Source: Oxalobacter vibrioformis (GTDB taxonomy: Bacteria; Pseudomonadota; Gammaproteobacteria; Burkholderiales; Burkholderiaceae_D). Taken from it: a stretch of 64,000 bases of DNA. The stretch lies in NCBI RefSeq assembly GCF_027118995.1, contig NZ_CP098242.1:1054001-1118000 (forward strand). The letters run 5' to 3'. The notes beneath the pieces are model-generated. The model was not told the origin of the DNA and made no database searches. It saw nothing but the letters and a program-made list of their open reading frames with translations. Shown here one piece after another: positions 18,801 through 26,949 of this stretch. Each line of letters begins with the position of its first letter. Positions within the stretch are counted from its first letter, which is position 1. The translations under genes were made by a program, and so were the position numbers.

Positions 18801-20834
18801 TTATATTGAAGCGGGATCTACTTCAATATGCCATCTCGCCCTTGTTTTCAGTGAGCGCAAAGTTGTCATCCATCCTTTAAGGAATTGCTGCATGTCAGCA
18901 CGCGATACGGATTCCACCAGCAACTGCGCCCGTTCAATATCTCCTATCCGGGTCATCGCCATTGGCACAGGATCATTTACGATGATTCCCGGGTAATCCG
19001 CCGCTTCGGCTGCTGTTTTGAGAAATGCCAGCGCGGTATCCAGCTGCCGGGCTTCTGCACAGAGGAGTGCCTGGTAAATAAAAGGGGGCAGTCCTGAGAG
19101 CTGGCGCTCTTGAAGCAACTCTGAAGCAAAGCCGTCATAATTGTGCTGCAGCACCGCCTGGTAAAGCGGATGATGCGGATAACGGGTCTGGATAATCACT
19201 TCACTGTCGGTTGCCTCATCCATGGCACGACGCCCTGCACGGCCGCCTACCTGCATCAGCTGGGCAAAGAGCCGCTCACTTGCCCGGTAATCATGAGAAA
19301 AAAGCGCGTTATCCGGATTCATCACCCCGACCAGGGTCAGGTTCCGGAAATCATGCCCTTTGGCAATCATCTGGGTACCCACCAGGATATCGGCGTCACC
19401 GCGATGCACTGTCTCCAGCGCCTCTTGCATGCTGCCTTTTTTTCGGGTTGAATCCGCATCGATCCGGAGAATCCGGGCATCGGGAAAATGCGTTTGCAGA
19501 CTCTCCTCGATTCGCTGGGTTCCCCGTCCAAAAGGCTTTAAATCAACATAACCACAGGTTGGGCATGAACGCGGAATATAAAGCTCCATGCTGCAATGAT
19601 GACAACGCAGGCGACGCTGTGGCTTGTGCAGCACCATATAGGCGGTACACCGCTTGCAGGCGCTGACCCAGCCGCAGGCTTCACACGTCAGGACGGGCGC
19701 ATACCCTCGGCGGTTGAGAAAAAGCAGTGACTGTTCCCCGCGTTCCAGCCGTACCTTGAGCGCCTCAAGCAACGCCGGGCTGAACCCGTCCTGCAATTTA
19801 TTCCTGCCGGTATCAATCAGCCTGACCTTCGGCAATTCGGCATCGGCCATGGCCCTTTCAGGCAGCACCAGTTTACGGTAACGTCCTGATTCGGCATGCT
19901 GCCAGGTTTCAAGTGACGGGGTTGCCGAACCCAGTACAACCGGAATATCCAGTTGCCATGCCCGCCATACGGCGAGATCACGTGCCGAATAGCGCAAGCC
20001 CTCCTGCTGTTTGTAGGAAGGGTCGTGTTCTTCATCCACAATAATGAGATCCAGCCGGGGGGCGGAAGCTAAAATGGCCATCCGTGTCCCGAGCAGAATG
20101 CGCGCCTTGCCGGTATGGGCAGCCAACCAGTTTCGCAGCCGCTCGCCCTCGCTTAGCTGACTGTGAAGCACGGCAATATCCGTATCCGGGAAGCGCGACC
20201 GGATATTGCTTTCGAGCTGGGGTGTCAGGTTGATTTCCGGCACCAGTATCATGACGACAGTATCCGGCTGCCGTTTAAGAACGGTTTCAAACACATGCAG
20301 ATACACTTCGGTTTTTCCGCTGCCTGTCACCCCATGCAGTAAAATAGGGGAAAAACCTTCTGCTGCCACGATATCGGACACGGCTTCCTTTTGCCCGGCA
20401 TTCAAATCCGGGGCAACATCCGGTATTTCTTTTTCGCCTGCGTCTTTTTTCCCGCGTTTTTCTGTGGCTTTCAGCGCCCGATTCAATGCAACGGTTTTTT
20501 CCGCCCGCAATTTTTTGGGCAGGCTGGGAAGCGCCACTTCCCCAAGCGGCCGTTGATAATAGTCTGCCGCAAAATGGCATAACGCCGCCCACTCGGATGA
20601 AACAGGAAACACTTCATCCCTGACAGCAATCACATCTCTTAGCTTCTCATCCGGCACATCCGTCTCATCCAGGATCGCCATGATCAACCCCATGACCTTG
20701 CGCTGGCCGAAAGGTACCAGTGCCAGTTGTCCGATTTGCGGTATCGCCGTCTCGTCTGATTCGGCAACCCAGCGATAATCGAAATAAAAGTCAAGGGGGG
20801 TATCAATCGCTACCCTGAGGATAAACTGCCGCAT
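18801..20834 (-). CDS. priA: Primosomal replication restart helicase PriA
   Basis: Reloads the replisome at stalled forks. It has 677 residues. The N-terminal DNA-binding domain begins RVAIDTPLDFYFDYRW. Helicase motifs are Walker A LLHGVTGSGKTEVYLH, DEEH box IVDEEHDPSYKQQEGLRY and VLGSATPSLET. The inserted zinc module has CEACGWVSACKRC and CHHCSMELYIPRSCPTCG. Motifs V-VI include VGTQMIAKGHDF and QVGGRAGR. The start codon is followed by a typical family N-terminus. About 60-95 bases upstream lie three DnaA-box-like sites. Confidence 0.97.
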   Translation of the reverse strand: MRQFILRVAIDTPLDFYFDYRWVAESDETAIPQIGQLALVPFGQRKVMGLIMAILDETDVPDEKLRDVIAVRDEVFPVSSEWAALCHFAADYYQRPLGEVALPSLPKKLRAEKTVALNRALKATEKRGKKDAGEKEIPDVAPDLNAGQKEAVSDIVAAEGFSPILLHGVTGSGKTEVYLHVFETVLKRQPDTVVMILVPEINLTPQLESNIRSRFPDTDIAVLHSQLSEGERLRNWLAAHTGKARILLGTRMAILASAPRLDLIIVDEEHDPSYKQQEGLRYSARDLAVWRAWQLDIPVVLGSATPSLETWQHAESGRYRKLVLPERAMADAELPKVRLIDTGRNKLQDGFSPALLEALKVRLERGEQSLLFLNRRGYAPVLTCEACGWVSACKRCTAYMVLHKPQRRLRCHHCSMELYIPRSCPTCGYVDLKPFGRGTQRIEESLQTHFPDARILRIDADSTRKKGSMQEALETVHRGDADILVGTQMIAKGHDFRNLTLVGVMNPDNALFSHDYRASERLFAQLMQVGGRAGRRAMDEATDSEVIIQTRYPHHPLYQAVLQHNYDGFASELLQERQLSGLPPFIYQALLCAEARQLDTALAFLKTAAEAADYPGIIVNDPVPMAMTRIGDIERAQLLVESVSRADMQQFLKGWMTTLRSLKTRARWHIEVDPASI

Positions 20835-21188
20835 GAACTTAATGTAAACCCTACCAATTTTTTATAAGCATAGATTTCGTAAGCCTTTTTTTCACTATCC
20901 ACAAAGTCTGTGGAAAACTTTGTGGACAATATCCCCTTGACAGGGAATCAGGCCAGCCATGATGCGGCTTTCAATAAAATGCCCATCCGAAATGCAAAAA
21001 AAAACTCATTAAAAAACAATTCATTACAAAAATTGCGCAAATGAAAGAATTTTTTTTAACTTTTTTTTTCAAAAAAATATTTGTGCACAACTCAGCCCAT
21101 GTAAATCAGGGCTTCCCGTTTTTTCCTGTTTGATTCTTGCAACAACCTGTTAAAAAACACGAAAAACGTGGTAATTGGTTTGCCAATT
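20835..21188. other. AT-rich intergenic region between DUF4404 gene and priA
   Basis: It contains the DnaA-box-like cluster and, at 20990-21085, homopolymer-rich A and T runs. No open frame with coding character and no known RNA was recognised. It must contain the priA promoter. Confidence 0.6.
20895..20929. promoter_or_regulatory. Cluster of three DnaA-box-like nonamers upstream of priA
   Basis: CTATCCACA (20895-20903, plus), TTTTCCACA (20917-20909, minus) and TTGTCCACA (20929-20921, minus) each match the DnaA consensus TTATCCACA at 8 of 9 positions. The outer two sit in an inverted repeat (ATCCACAAAGT and ACTTTGTGGA). A very AT-rich tract follows at 20990-21085, ending in TTGTGCACAA. Confidence 0.5.
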
Positions 21189-21452
21189 TCAGATCCCCAT
21201 CTTGCCGAGAATATCGGCAAGCTGCCCGATGAGCAAGGCGACATTGGGATGATTGTTGGTAAATCTGACGGCAAGACCCCTTGCCGCCTCCTCAAGGCCA
21301 GCATAGGCAAACGGCGCATGCGCCTCTTTTTCCAGCAGCTTCTGGATATCCTGATCAAGCACAGCCAGTTTTTCCCTCAATTCCGGATCAAGATCCTCTG
21401 TCCGGGACAGGCTGGCCTGTATCTGGCTGAGCATGTTTTTCATATCGTTCAT
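21189..21452 (-). CDS. DUF4404 family small protein
   Basis: An 87-residue acidic, helical protein of unknown function. Family features are the N-terminal helix MLSQIQASLSRTEDLDPELR, the DIQKLLEKE segment and the C-terminal FTNNHPNVALLIGQLADILG. No signal peptide or membrane segment is seen. It lies between priA and the divergent uspA-like gene. Two Met codons (residues 1 and 4) could start it. Confidence 0.8.
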   Translation of the reverse strand: MNDMKNMLSQIQASLSRTEDLDPELREKLAVLDQDIQKLLEKEAHAPFAYAGLEEAARGLAVRFTNNHPNVALLIGQLADILGKMGI

Positions 21453-21613
21453 TAGCGGCTCCTGTTGTTATTGTGCCTGCAAGGATAATGCAGAAAAGAA
21501 AAATGTCCTGAAAAGATTGTAAAACAATTGTCTTAACAAAACCGCTTGACTGATATCACTCAATTAACGGATTATTATGACAAGCTGATTAACTCGACGA
21601 GAAGGGAGGCCAT

Positions 21614-22051
21614 ATGTATAAAACAATTCTGGTTCCGACAGACGGCACTGCCCTGTCCGACAAGGCCATTTCGGCAGCCATCCAGTATGCCAGCATTCAC
21701 AAAGGGTGCAAGATTATCGGGATGACCGTCGCCGAACCGCTTCCCCTGACCCAACTGGAAACTTTTACCAAATCCCAGGAATCCGATTACCTGAGTCGTG
21801 AGCATAAAATTGCCGAAGAGCGTGTGAACCGGATTGCCGAACAGGCAAAGGCCGCAGGGGTTCCCTTTGACACCGTTATCCTTCAGTCCAGCAAACCACA
21901 CGAAGAAATCGTGCACGCTGCAGCCAAATATGATTGTGATTGTATTTTCATGGCATCAAACGGACGTAAGGGGTTAAACAAGCTTTTTATCGGCAGTGAA
22001 ACACAAAAGGTACTGGCAACGACCTCTATTCCTGTGCTGGTTTACCGTTGA
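21614..22051 (+). CDS. Universal stress protein, UspA family
   Basis: A 145-residue single Usp domain. The N-terminus YKTILVPTDGTALSDKAI and the C-terminal nucleotide-binding pattern ASNGRKGLNKLFIGSETQKV (G-2x-G-9x-G-S/T) indicate the ATP-binding subgroup. AGGGAGG lies 6-8 bases before the ATG, a strong ribosome site. A TTGACT-18-GATTAT promoter-like pair is at 21546-21575, and an FNR-like sequence overlaps its -35 box. A strong hairpin terminator follows. It is a single-gene unit. Confidence 0.93.
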   Translation: MYKTILVPTDGTALSDKAISAAIQYASIHKGCKIIGMTVAEPLPLTQLETFTKSQESDYLSREHKIAEERVNRIAEQAKAAGVPFDTVILQSSKPHEEIVHAAAKYDCDCIFMASNGRKGLNKLFIGSETQKVLATTSIPVLVYR

Positions 22052-22069
22052 GTCGAAATCGTTCAGATC

Positions 22070-22101
22070 AAAAGCCCGTCTTTAAAAAGACGGGCTTTTT
22101 T
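22070..22101. terminator. Rho-independent terminator of uspA-like gene, overlapping mltA end
   Basis: AAAAGCCCGTCTTT and AAAGACGGGCTTTT form a 14-bp perfect stem with a 2-base turn, followed on the plus strand by a T6 run. On the minus strand the right arm encodes the last residues of MltA, so the hairpin straddles its stop codon. Confidence 0.9.
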
Positions 22102-23266
22102 CCTGGGCGTCTTTTGGCAGCAGCATCCATATTCTGACAGGCTGTTTCATTTTTCCTGCCATTTCACCTGCTTCGCTTCCGAATCCCCAGAAATAATCCA
22201 GACGAAGAACGCCCTTGATCGCACCACCGGTATCCTGCGCCATCACCATCCGCTGGAGCGGGATATCACTGTTTGGCTCTGTGGTATCAACAAAAAGCGG
22301 TATGCCCAAAGGGATATGCCGCGGATCGACCGCAACAGAACGCCCGCCGGTTAACGGAACGCCCAGCGCGCCCTTGGGACCGGTTCCGGGGTTTTCCAGT
22401 TTTTCTTCCCTGAAAAAAACATAACTGGGATTGGCATCCAGTACCTCATTGAATCGCGCCGGATTCTCGCTTAACCACTTTTTGATGCGCTGGGCAGAAG
22501 CCTCCTCAAGCTTCATTTCCCCCCTGTCGACCAGATAACGGCCGATGGATCGATAAGGATGGCCATTCTGGTCGGCATACGCGACACGGATGGTTTCGCC
22601 GGTCTCTGCAATGTATACACGTCCTGACCCTTGTACCTGCAGGAAAAAGGCATCAACCGGATCGTTTATCCAGACAATTTCCTTTCCGGAAAGGTGCCCG
22701 CTTTCGCGGATTTCTCCGCGTGTGGGGTAAGGCACAAGACGGCGTCCATCCAGCCTGCCACGAAGGCGGAGTCCTTTGAGCTGGGGATAGCTGGCAGCCA
22801 GATCCACGACCACCAGATCGGCGGGCACCCCATAAAGCGGGGTCTGATACTGCGCGGTTTTTGTCCGTGAGCCGTACAAAAGTGGTTCGTAATACCCCGT
22901 AGTCATCCCGGTATCATTGCCGTTACTCAAAACGATCTGCCAGGGTTCGAGCGAGGCTTCAAAAAATGCACGGATCAGCCCTTCTTCTTCGGCATTAACC
23001 GTTTCTGCCATCCCGCAGGTTTCCTTCCACTCTGCACGTTTTTTCAATACCCGGCACGAATTCACAAAAGCAGGCCAGGCTTGTGTCACCTTGTCTTTAT
23101 CCCAGCCGGGCAAGGCGGAAAAATCCATGCGGCGGAGTTCTCTGACAGGCTGTTCCGATGGTTCCACGGGTGTTGTGGAAGGCGCGTCTGTGGTTGTGGT
23201 ACAGGCAGAAAGCAAAAGGACAAGACTGACAAGCAGTCCGGAAAAACAAAAGGAATAATGGCGCAT
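22082..23266 (-). CDS. mltA: Membrane-bound lytic murein transglycosylase A
   Basis: Outer-membrane lipoprotein that cleaves glycan strands. From the ATG at 23266 it has 394 residues, with signal peptide and lipobox MRHYSFCFSGLLVSLVLLLS-AC. The MltA barrel has TGYYEPLLYGSR, IVWINDPVDAFFLQVQGSGR and the C-terminal 3D domain with the catalytic-Asp motif MAQDTGGAIKGVLRLDYFWG. A longer in-frame opening at 23335 would spoil the signal peptide. It follows apaG by 90 bases on the same strand. Confidence 0.95.
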   Translation of the reverse strand: MRHYSFCFSGLLVSLVLLLSACTTTTDAPSTTPVEPSEQPVRELRRMDFSALPGWDKDKVTQAWPAFVNSCRVLKKRAEWKETCGMAETVNAEEEGLIRAFFEASLEPWQIVLSNGNDTGMTTGYYEPLLYGSRTKTAQYQTPLYGVPADLVVVDLAASYPQLKGLRLRGRLDGRRLVPYPTRGEIRESGHLSGKEIVWINDPVDAFFLQVQGSGRVYIAETGETIRVAYADQNGHPYRSIGRYLVDRGEMKLEEASAQRIKKWLSENPARFNEVLDANPSYVFFREEKLENPGTGPKGALGVPLTGGRSVAVDPRHIPLGIPLFVDTTEPNSDIPLQRMVMAQDTGGAIKGVLRLDYFWGFGSEAGEMAGKMKQPVRIWMLLPKDAQEKSPSF

Positions 23267-23356
23267 ACGTCTGGTTCGGGAAAACCCGTCTGTGATCAAA
23301 AGCTCTATTGTGCGTCTCCCGGGCCAAAAAGCCAACCTTCCGGTATATACCCCTCT

Positions 23357-23731
23357 TTAATGCAGGGTGCGCGGCAGGCTCAGGGTAAACTCAGGGATGG
23401 ATACCTCAAACTGTTCCGCATTTTCGGTAATGCACAAGAAAGCACCACGCATGGATCCCTGCGGCGTCGGCAGCGCGGTGCCGCTGGTATATTCAAATAC
23501 CTCCCCCGGCTTGATCAGCGGCTGGCGCCCGACAACACCCAGCCCCCTGACTTCCTCAATATGGTTATTGGCGTCGGTAATCACCCAGTGACGGGCAATC
23601 AACTGGGCAGCAACCTGCCCGGTATTTTTGATGCTGACAGAATAGCTGAAAACATAATTCGAGCGATCCGGCTCGGAGGGCTCATCCAGGTAACGGGATG
23701 TTGTGGAGATATCCATATCATAGGTGCTCAT
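23357..23731 (-). CDS. apaG: ApaG family protein
   Basis: A 124-residue single-domain beta-sandwich protein of unclear biochemical role, linked genetically to Co2+/Mg2+ tolerance in enterobacteria. Signatures include [48 protein letters not shown] and the glycine-rich [14 protein letters not shown]. It is upstream of mltA on the minus strand and divergent from rpe, an arrangement common in betaproteobacteria. Confidence 0.96.
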   Translation of the reverse strand: MSTYDMDISTTSRYLDEPSEPDRSNYVFSYSVSIKNTGQVAAQLIARHWVITDANNHIEEVRGLGVVGRQPLIKPGEVFEYTSGTALPTPQGSMRGAFLCITENAEQFEVSIPEFTLSLPRTLH

Positions 23732-23859
23732 GTATTTGTCCTCACTTCTGTTATGTCATCGGCACACATCAATCCATCACAAATTTGCGGCATGCCAGAT
23801 ACCTGAACGGGTTTAGCAGTAAAATAAGGCTTTTCCGGGAAACCAACCCTTCTATTCTT

Positions 23860-24525
23860 ATGACGACCTATCGCATCGCCCCCAGTATCCTGTCTGCGGA
23901 TTTCGCCAGGCTGGGTGAAGAAGTTCAGCGTGTTGTTGATGCTGGCGCAGACATGATTCATTTTGACGTAATGGATAACCATTATGTTCCCAATCTGACG
24001 ATCGGTCCGATGGTCTGCCAGGCGATCCGTCCGCTGGTGCAGGTTCCCATTGATGTCCATCTGATGGTCAAGCCGGTGGACCGGATTATTCCTGATTTTG
24101 CCAAAGCCGGCGCCAACATCATTTCCTTTCATCCTGAAGCATCAGAACATATTGATCGCTCCCTGCAGTTGATTCATGACAATGGCTGTAAGGCCGGACT
24201 GGTTTTCAACCCGGCCACCCCGCTGGATTATCTGCTGCATGTCATGGACAAAATCGATCTTGTCCTGATCATGTCAGTCAATCCAGGGTTTGGCGGACAA
24301 TCCTTTATTCCCCATGCCCTGAAAAAAATCGAGGCCGCCAGACAACTCATTGACCAATCCGGCAGGGATATCATGCTGGAAGTCGATGGTGGGGTTCATA
24401 TTGACAATATTGCCGATATCGCCCGCGCCGGCGCTGATACGTTTGTCTCCGGCTCTGCCATTTTCGGCCATGCGGATTACCGCACGATTATTTCTGATAT
24501 GCGCAGGCAACTTGCCTCTGTCTAG
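23860..24525 (+). CDS. rpe: Ribulose-phosphate 3-epimerase
   Basis: Interconverts ribulose-5-phosphate and xylulose-5-phosphate in the pentose phosphate pathway. A TIM barrel of 221 residues. Signatures: [35 protein letters not shown] (metal His and Asp), [23 protein letters not shown], and [10 protein letters not shown]. The ATG at 23860 is fixed by the family N-terminus; codons upstream in frame do not match. It begins the plus-strand run rpe-gph-trpL-trpE. Confidence 0.98.
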   Translation: MTTYRIAPSILSADFARLGEEVQRVVDAGADMIHFDVMDNHYVPNLTIGPMVCQAIRPLVQVPIDVHLMVKPVDRIIPDFAKAGANIISFHPEASEHIDRSLQLIHDNGCKAGLVFNPATPLDYLLHVMDKIDLVLIMSVNPGFGGQSFIPHALKKIEAARQLIDQSGRDIMLEVDGGVHIDNIADIARAGADTFVSGSAIFGHADYRTIISDMRRQLASV

Positions 24526-24544
24526 TTTTTTTACCTGTTTCATC

Positions 24545-25237
24545 ATGACCATGCCTGATTCACCTGCAAAACTGAACAATATCCGTGCCGCCATTTTTGA
24601 TCTGGACGGCACCATGGTTGACTCCGTACCGGATATCCACCTTGCTCTCAATATGATGAAAGCCGACTTTTCCCTGACGGAAATCAGTAGGGATACCGTA
24701 CGGCGACTGGTCGGCCGCGGCACGGAAAAACTGGTGCGTGACACGCTTTCCATTGACATGGGTCTTAAGCGCGTTGAACACATGCTGCCAGCCGCCCTGA
24801 CATCGTTTTACCGGCACTATCGCATGACAAACGGATGTTACAGCACGGTATATCCCGGTGTGACGGAAGGTCTGACCCGTATGCGCGAAAACGGGCTGAG
24901 GCTGGCCTGCGTCACCAACAAGCCGGCCGTCTTTACCGAACCGCTGCTGGCAAAAAAAGGGCTGTATGCTTTTTTTGACATCATTTACAGCGCGGATTCA
25001 TTTCCCCGCAAAAAACCCGATCCGCTTCCCATGCTGATGGCCTGTGAGAAATTCGGCATCCCGCCCTCACAGGCAGTCGTCATTGGTGACTCTATCAACG
25101 ACGGGCAGGCTGCCCGGGCTGCGGGCTGCTCGCTTTTTATCGTGCCTTATGGTTATAATCACGGCAAGCCCGTTACCGAAATTGATTCGGATGGCATTAT
25201 TCCCGACTTTCTGGCAGCGGCAAACCTGATTCTCTGA
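24545..25237 (+). CDS. gph: Phosphoglycolate phosphatase (HAD family)
   Basis: Dephosphorylates 2-phosphoglycolate. A 230-residue HAD phosphatase. Motif I is FDLDGTMVDSVPDI (Asp nucleophile), motif II lies in RLACVTNKP, motif III Lys in FPRKKPDPLPM, and motif IV in VVIGDSINDGQAAR. It begins 19 bases after rpe. A second ATG two codons later is also possible. The gph-trpE order is typical of beta- and gammaproteobacteria. Confidence 0.95.
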   Translation: MTMPDSPAKLNNIRAAIFDLDGTMVDSVPDIHLALNMMKADFSLTEISRDTVRRLVGRGTEKLVRDTLSIDMGLKRVEHMLPAALTSFYRHYRMTNGCYSTVYPGVTEGLTRMRENGLRLACVTNKPAVFTEPLLAKKGLYAFFDIIYSADSFPRKKPDPLPMLMACEKFGIPPSQAVVIGDSINDGQAARAAGCSLFIVPYGYNHGKPVTEIDSDGIIPDFLAAANLIL

Positions 25238-25258
25238 TTACCGGAACCACTTACCATC

Positions 25259-25345
25259 ATGTTTTTCTGCAAAAAACGGCTTTCAACTCCATCTGACCTG
25301 ATCTCAGGCGGATTGTGGCGACGCTGGCGAACCTGGCATCAATAA
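25259..25345 (+). CDS. trpL: TrpE leader peptide (Trp-rich, 28 residues)
   Basis: A short frame between gph and trpE opening ATG TTT TTC TGC and ending CAT CAA TAA. Translation gives MFFCKKRLSTPSDLISG then GLWRRWRTWHQ. Three of the last nine residues are Trp (codons at 25316, 25325 and 25334), far above chance, and a hairpin with a T6 run follows 10 bases after the stop. This is the layout of a ribosome-mediated transcription attenuator that reads charged tRNA-Trp levels. The ribosome site is weak (CCGGAA about 11 bases upstream). Known logic from the E. coli trp operon supports the interpretation; expression is not shown. Confidence 0.78.
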   Translation: MFFCKKRLSTPSDLISGGLWRRWRTWHQ

Positions 25346-25386
25346 CCGGTTTGCCGCTGTCTGCTTATACAAACAGCCGCTTTTTT
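25326..25386 (+). promoter_or_regulatory. trp attenuator: pause hairpin and terminator
   Basis: GGCGAACC (25326-25333, inside the Trp codons) pairs with GGTTTGCC (25348-25355) with one G-U. Next to it GCTGTCTG (25356-25363) pairs with CAAACAGC (25370-25377), one mismatch, and is followed by CGC and T6 (25381-25386), an intrinsic terminator. GTTTG (25349-25353) could instead pair CAAAC (25370-25374), which would break the terminator when a ribosome stalls on the Trp codons and covers the first arm. The competing antiterminator stem is short. Confidence 0.7.
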
Positions 25387-25421
25387 GAAACCTGTCACAT
25401 CAATGTGATCTGGAGAAAATC

Positions 25422-26912
25422 ATGACAGAACTTGAATTCAAGGCACTTGCAACGCAAGGCTACAATCGTATTCCCCTTATCATTGAGGCGATCGCCGACC
25501 TGGAGACGCCCCTTTCGCTTTATCTCAAGCTGACGCGCGACAATGCGACCTGTTCCTTTTTGCTGGAATCTGTTGTTGGCGGTGAGCGCTTTGGCCGTTA
25601 CTCTTTTATTGGCCTTCCCGCCACCACACTGCTTCGCGCTTCCGGCATGAAAACTGAAGTCGTGCACAACGGCCAGGTCATCGAAACCCATGAGGGTAAT
25701 CCCCTGGATTTTATCGCTGAGTACCAGTCCCGTTTCAAGGTGGCGATACGTCCTGGACTGCCCCGTTTCTGTGGCGGTCTTGCCGGTTATTTCAGTTATG
25801 ACACCGTTCGTTATATCGAGCCAAAGCTGCAGCATTCCGTACCGCCTGATGATCTGGGGCTGCCGGATATCCAGTTGCTGCTGACAGAAGAGCTTGCTGT
25901 CATAGACAATCTTTCCGGCAAGCTTTATCTGATCGTTTACGCTGACCCGGGACGCCCGGAAGCGTATATTTCCGCCAGGCGGCGTCTGCGCGAACTGCGA
26001 TCCATGCTGGATGCACCGGTTATTGTGCCGGATACCGGCCCGAGCGAACGAACCGATGTCATCCGGGAATTTGCCCAGCCTGATTTCTTTGCGATGATAG
26101 AAAAGGCGCGTGAATACATCAATGATGGCGAATGCATGCAGGTGGTGTTGGGGCAGCGCCTCAAAAAGCCCTACACGGATTCCCCGCTCTCGCTGTATCG
26201 TTCCCTGCGTTCACTGAATCCGTCGCCTTACCTTTATTATTACGACCTGGGTAACATGCACATCGTCGGCTCCTCTCCGGAAATCCTGGTCAGACAGGAA
26301 AAAACGGGAGAGGAAACGAAGATCATTGTTCGCCCCCTTGCTGGCACCCGTCCTCGCGGCACGACACCGGAAAAAGACGAAGAACTGGCGGCGGACCTCC
26401 TGGCTGATGAAAAAGAAATCGCCGAGCACGTCATGCTGATTGACCTGGCCAGAAACGATATCGGCCGTATCGCCGAAATCGGCAGTGTGCGTGTGACGGA
26501 AAAGATGGCGATTGAAAAATACTCTCATGTCCAGCACATCATGTCGCATGTGGAAGGCATTCTGAAACCGGGACTGTCCAGTCTGGATGTGCTGAAAGCC
26601 ACCTTTCCGGCCGGTACCCTTTCCGGTGCGCCCAAAGTGCGCGCCATGGAAATCATTGATGAGCTTGAGCCGGTCAAGCGGGGCGTTTATGGCGGCGCCT
26701 GCGGCTACCTCTCGTTTGGCGGCGAAATGGACCTGGCCATTGCGATTCGTACCGGGATCATACACAAGGAAATGCTGTATGTGCAGGCGGGCGCCGGTGT
26801 GGTGACCGACTCCCGGCCAGAGGCCGAATGGCAGGAAACAGAAAACAAGGCCCGTGCCGTCATACGCGCGGCCGAACAGGTTCAGGACGGACTGGATAAT
26901 TCACTCCACTGA
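25422..26912 (+). CDS. trpE: Anthranilate synthase component I
   Basis: Converts chorismate to anthranilate with ammonia or glutamine (via TrpG); first step of tryptophan synthesis. It has 496 residues. The feedback site LLES is present in CSFLLESVVGGERFGRYSF. The chorismate-binding domain carries GTRPRGTTPEKDEELAADLL, EHVMLIDLARNDIGRI, TFPAGTLSGAPKVRAMEIID and YVQAGAGVVTDSRPEAEW. GGAGAAA is 6-9 bases before the ATG. The Trp leader and attenuator lie immediately upstream. Unusually, trpG, trpD and trpC do not follow; rsmB begins 37 bases downstream. Confidence 0.97.
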   Translation: MTELEFKALATQGYNRIPLIIEAIADLETPLSLYLKLTRDNATCSFLLESVVGGERFGRYSFIGLPATTLLRASGMKTEVVHNGQVIETHEGNPLDFIAEYQSRFKVAIRPGLPRFCGGLAGYFSYDTVRYIEPKLQHSVPPDDLGLPDIQLLLTEELAVIDNLSGKLYLIVYADPGRPEAYISARRRLRELRSMLDAPVIVPDTGPSERTDVIREFAQPDFFAMIEKAREYINDGECMQVVLGQRLKKPYTDSPLSLYRSLRSLNPSPYLYYYDLGNMHIVGSSPEILVRQEKTGEETKIIVRPLAGTRPRGTTPEKDEELAADLLADEKEIAEHVMLIDLARNDIGRIAEIGSVRVTEKMAIEKYSHVQHIMSHVEGILKPGLSSLDVLKATFPAGTLSGAPKVRAMEIIDELEPVKRGVYGGACGYLSFGGEMDLAIAIRTGIIHKEMLYVQAGAGVVTDSRPEAEWQETENKARAVIRAAEQVQDGLDNSLH

Positions 26913-26949
26913 CTTTCACCCCTCAAGAGACTGACTCAGAAGAAAAGGC

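Noticed and set aside
20834..21190. Chromosomal replication origin (oriC) as a firm call
   Set aside because: Boxes are imperfect, the usual dnaA-dnaN neighbourhood is absent, and skew could not be computed. Kept as a finding only.
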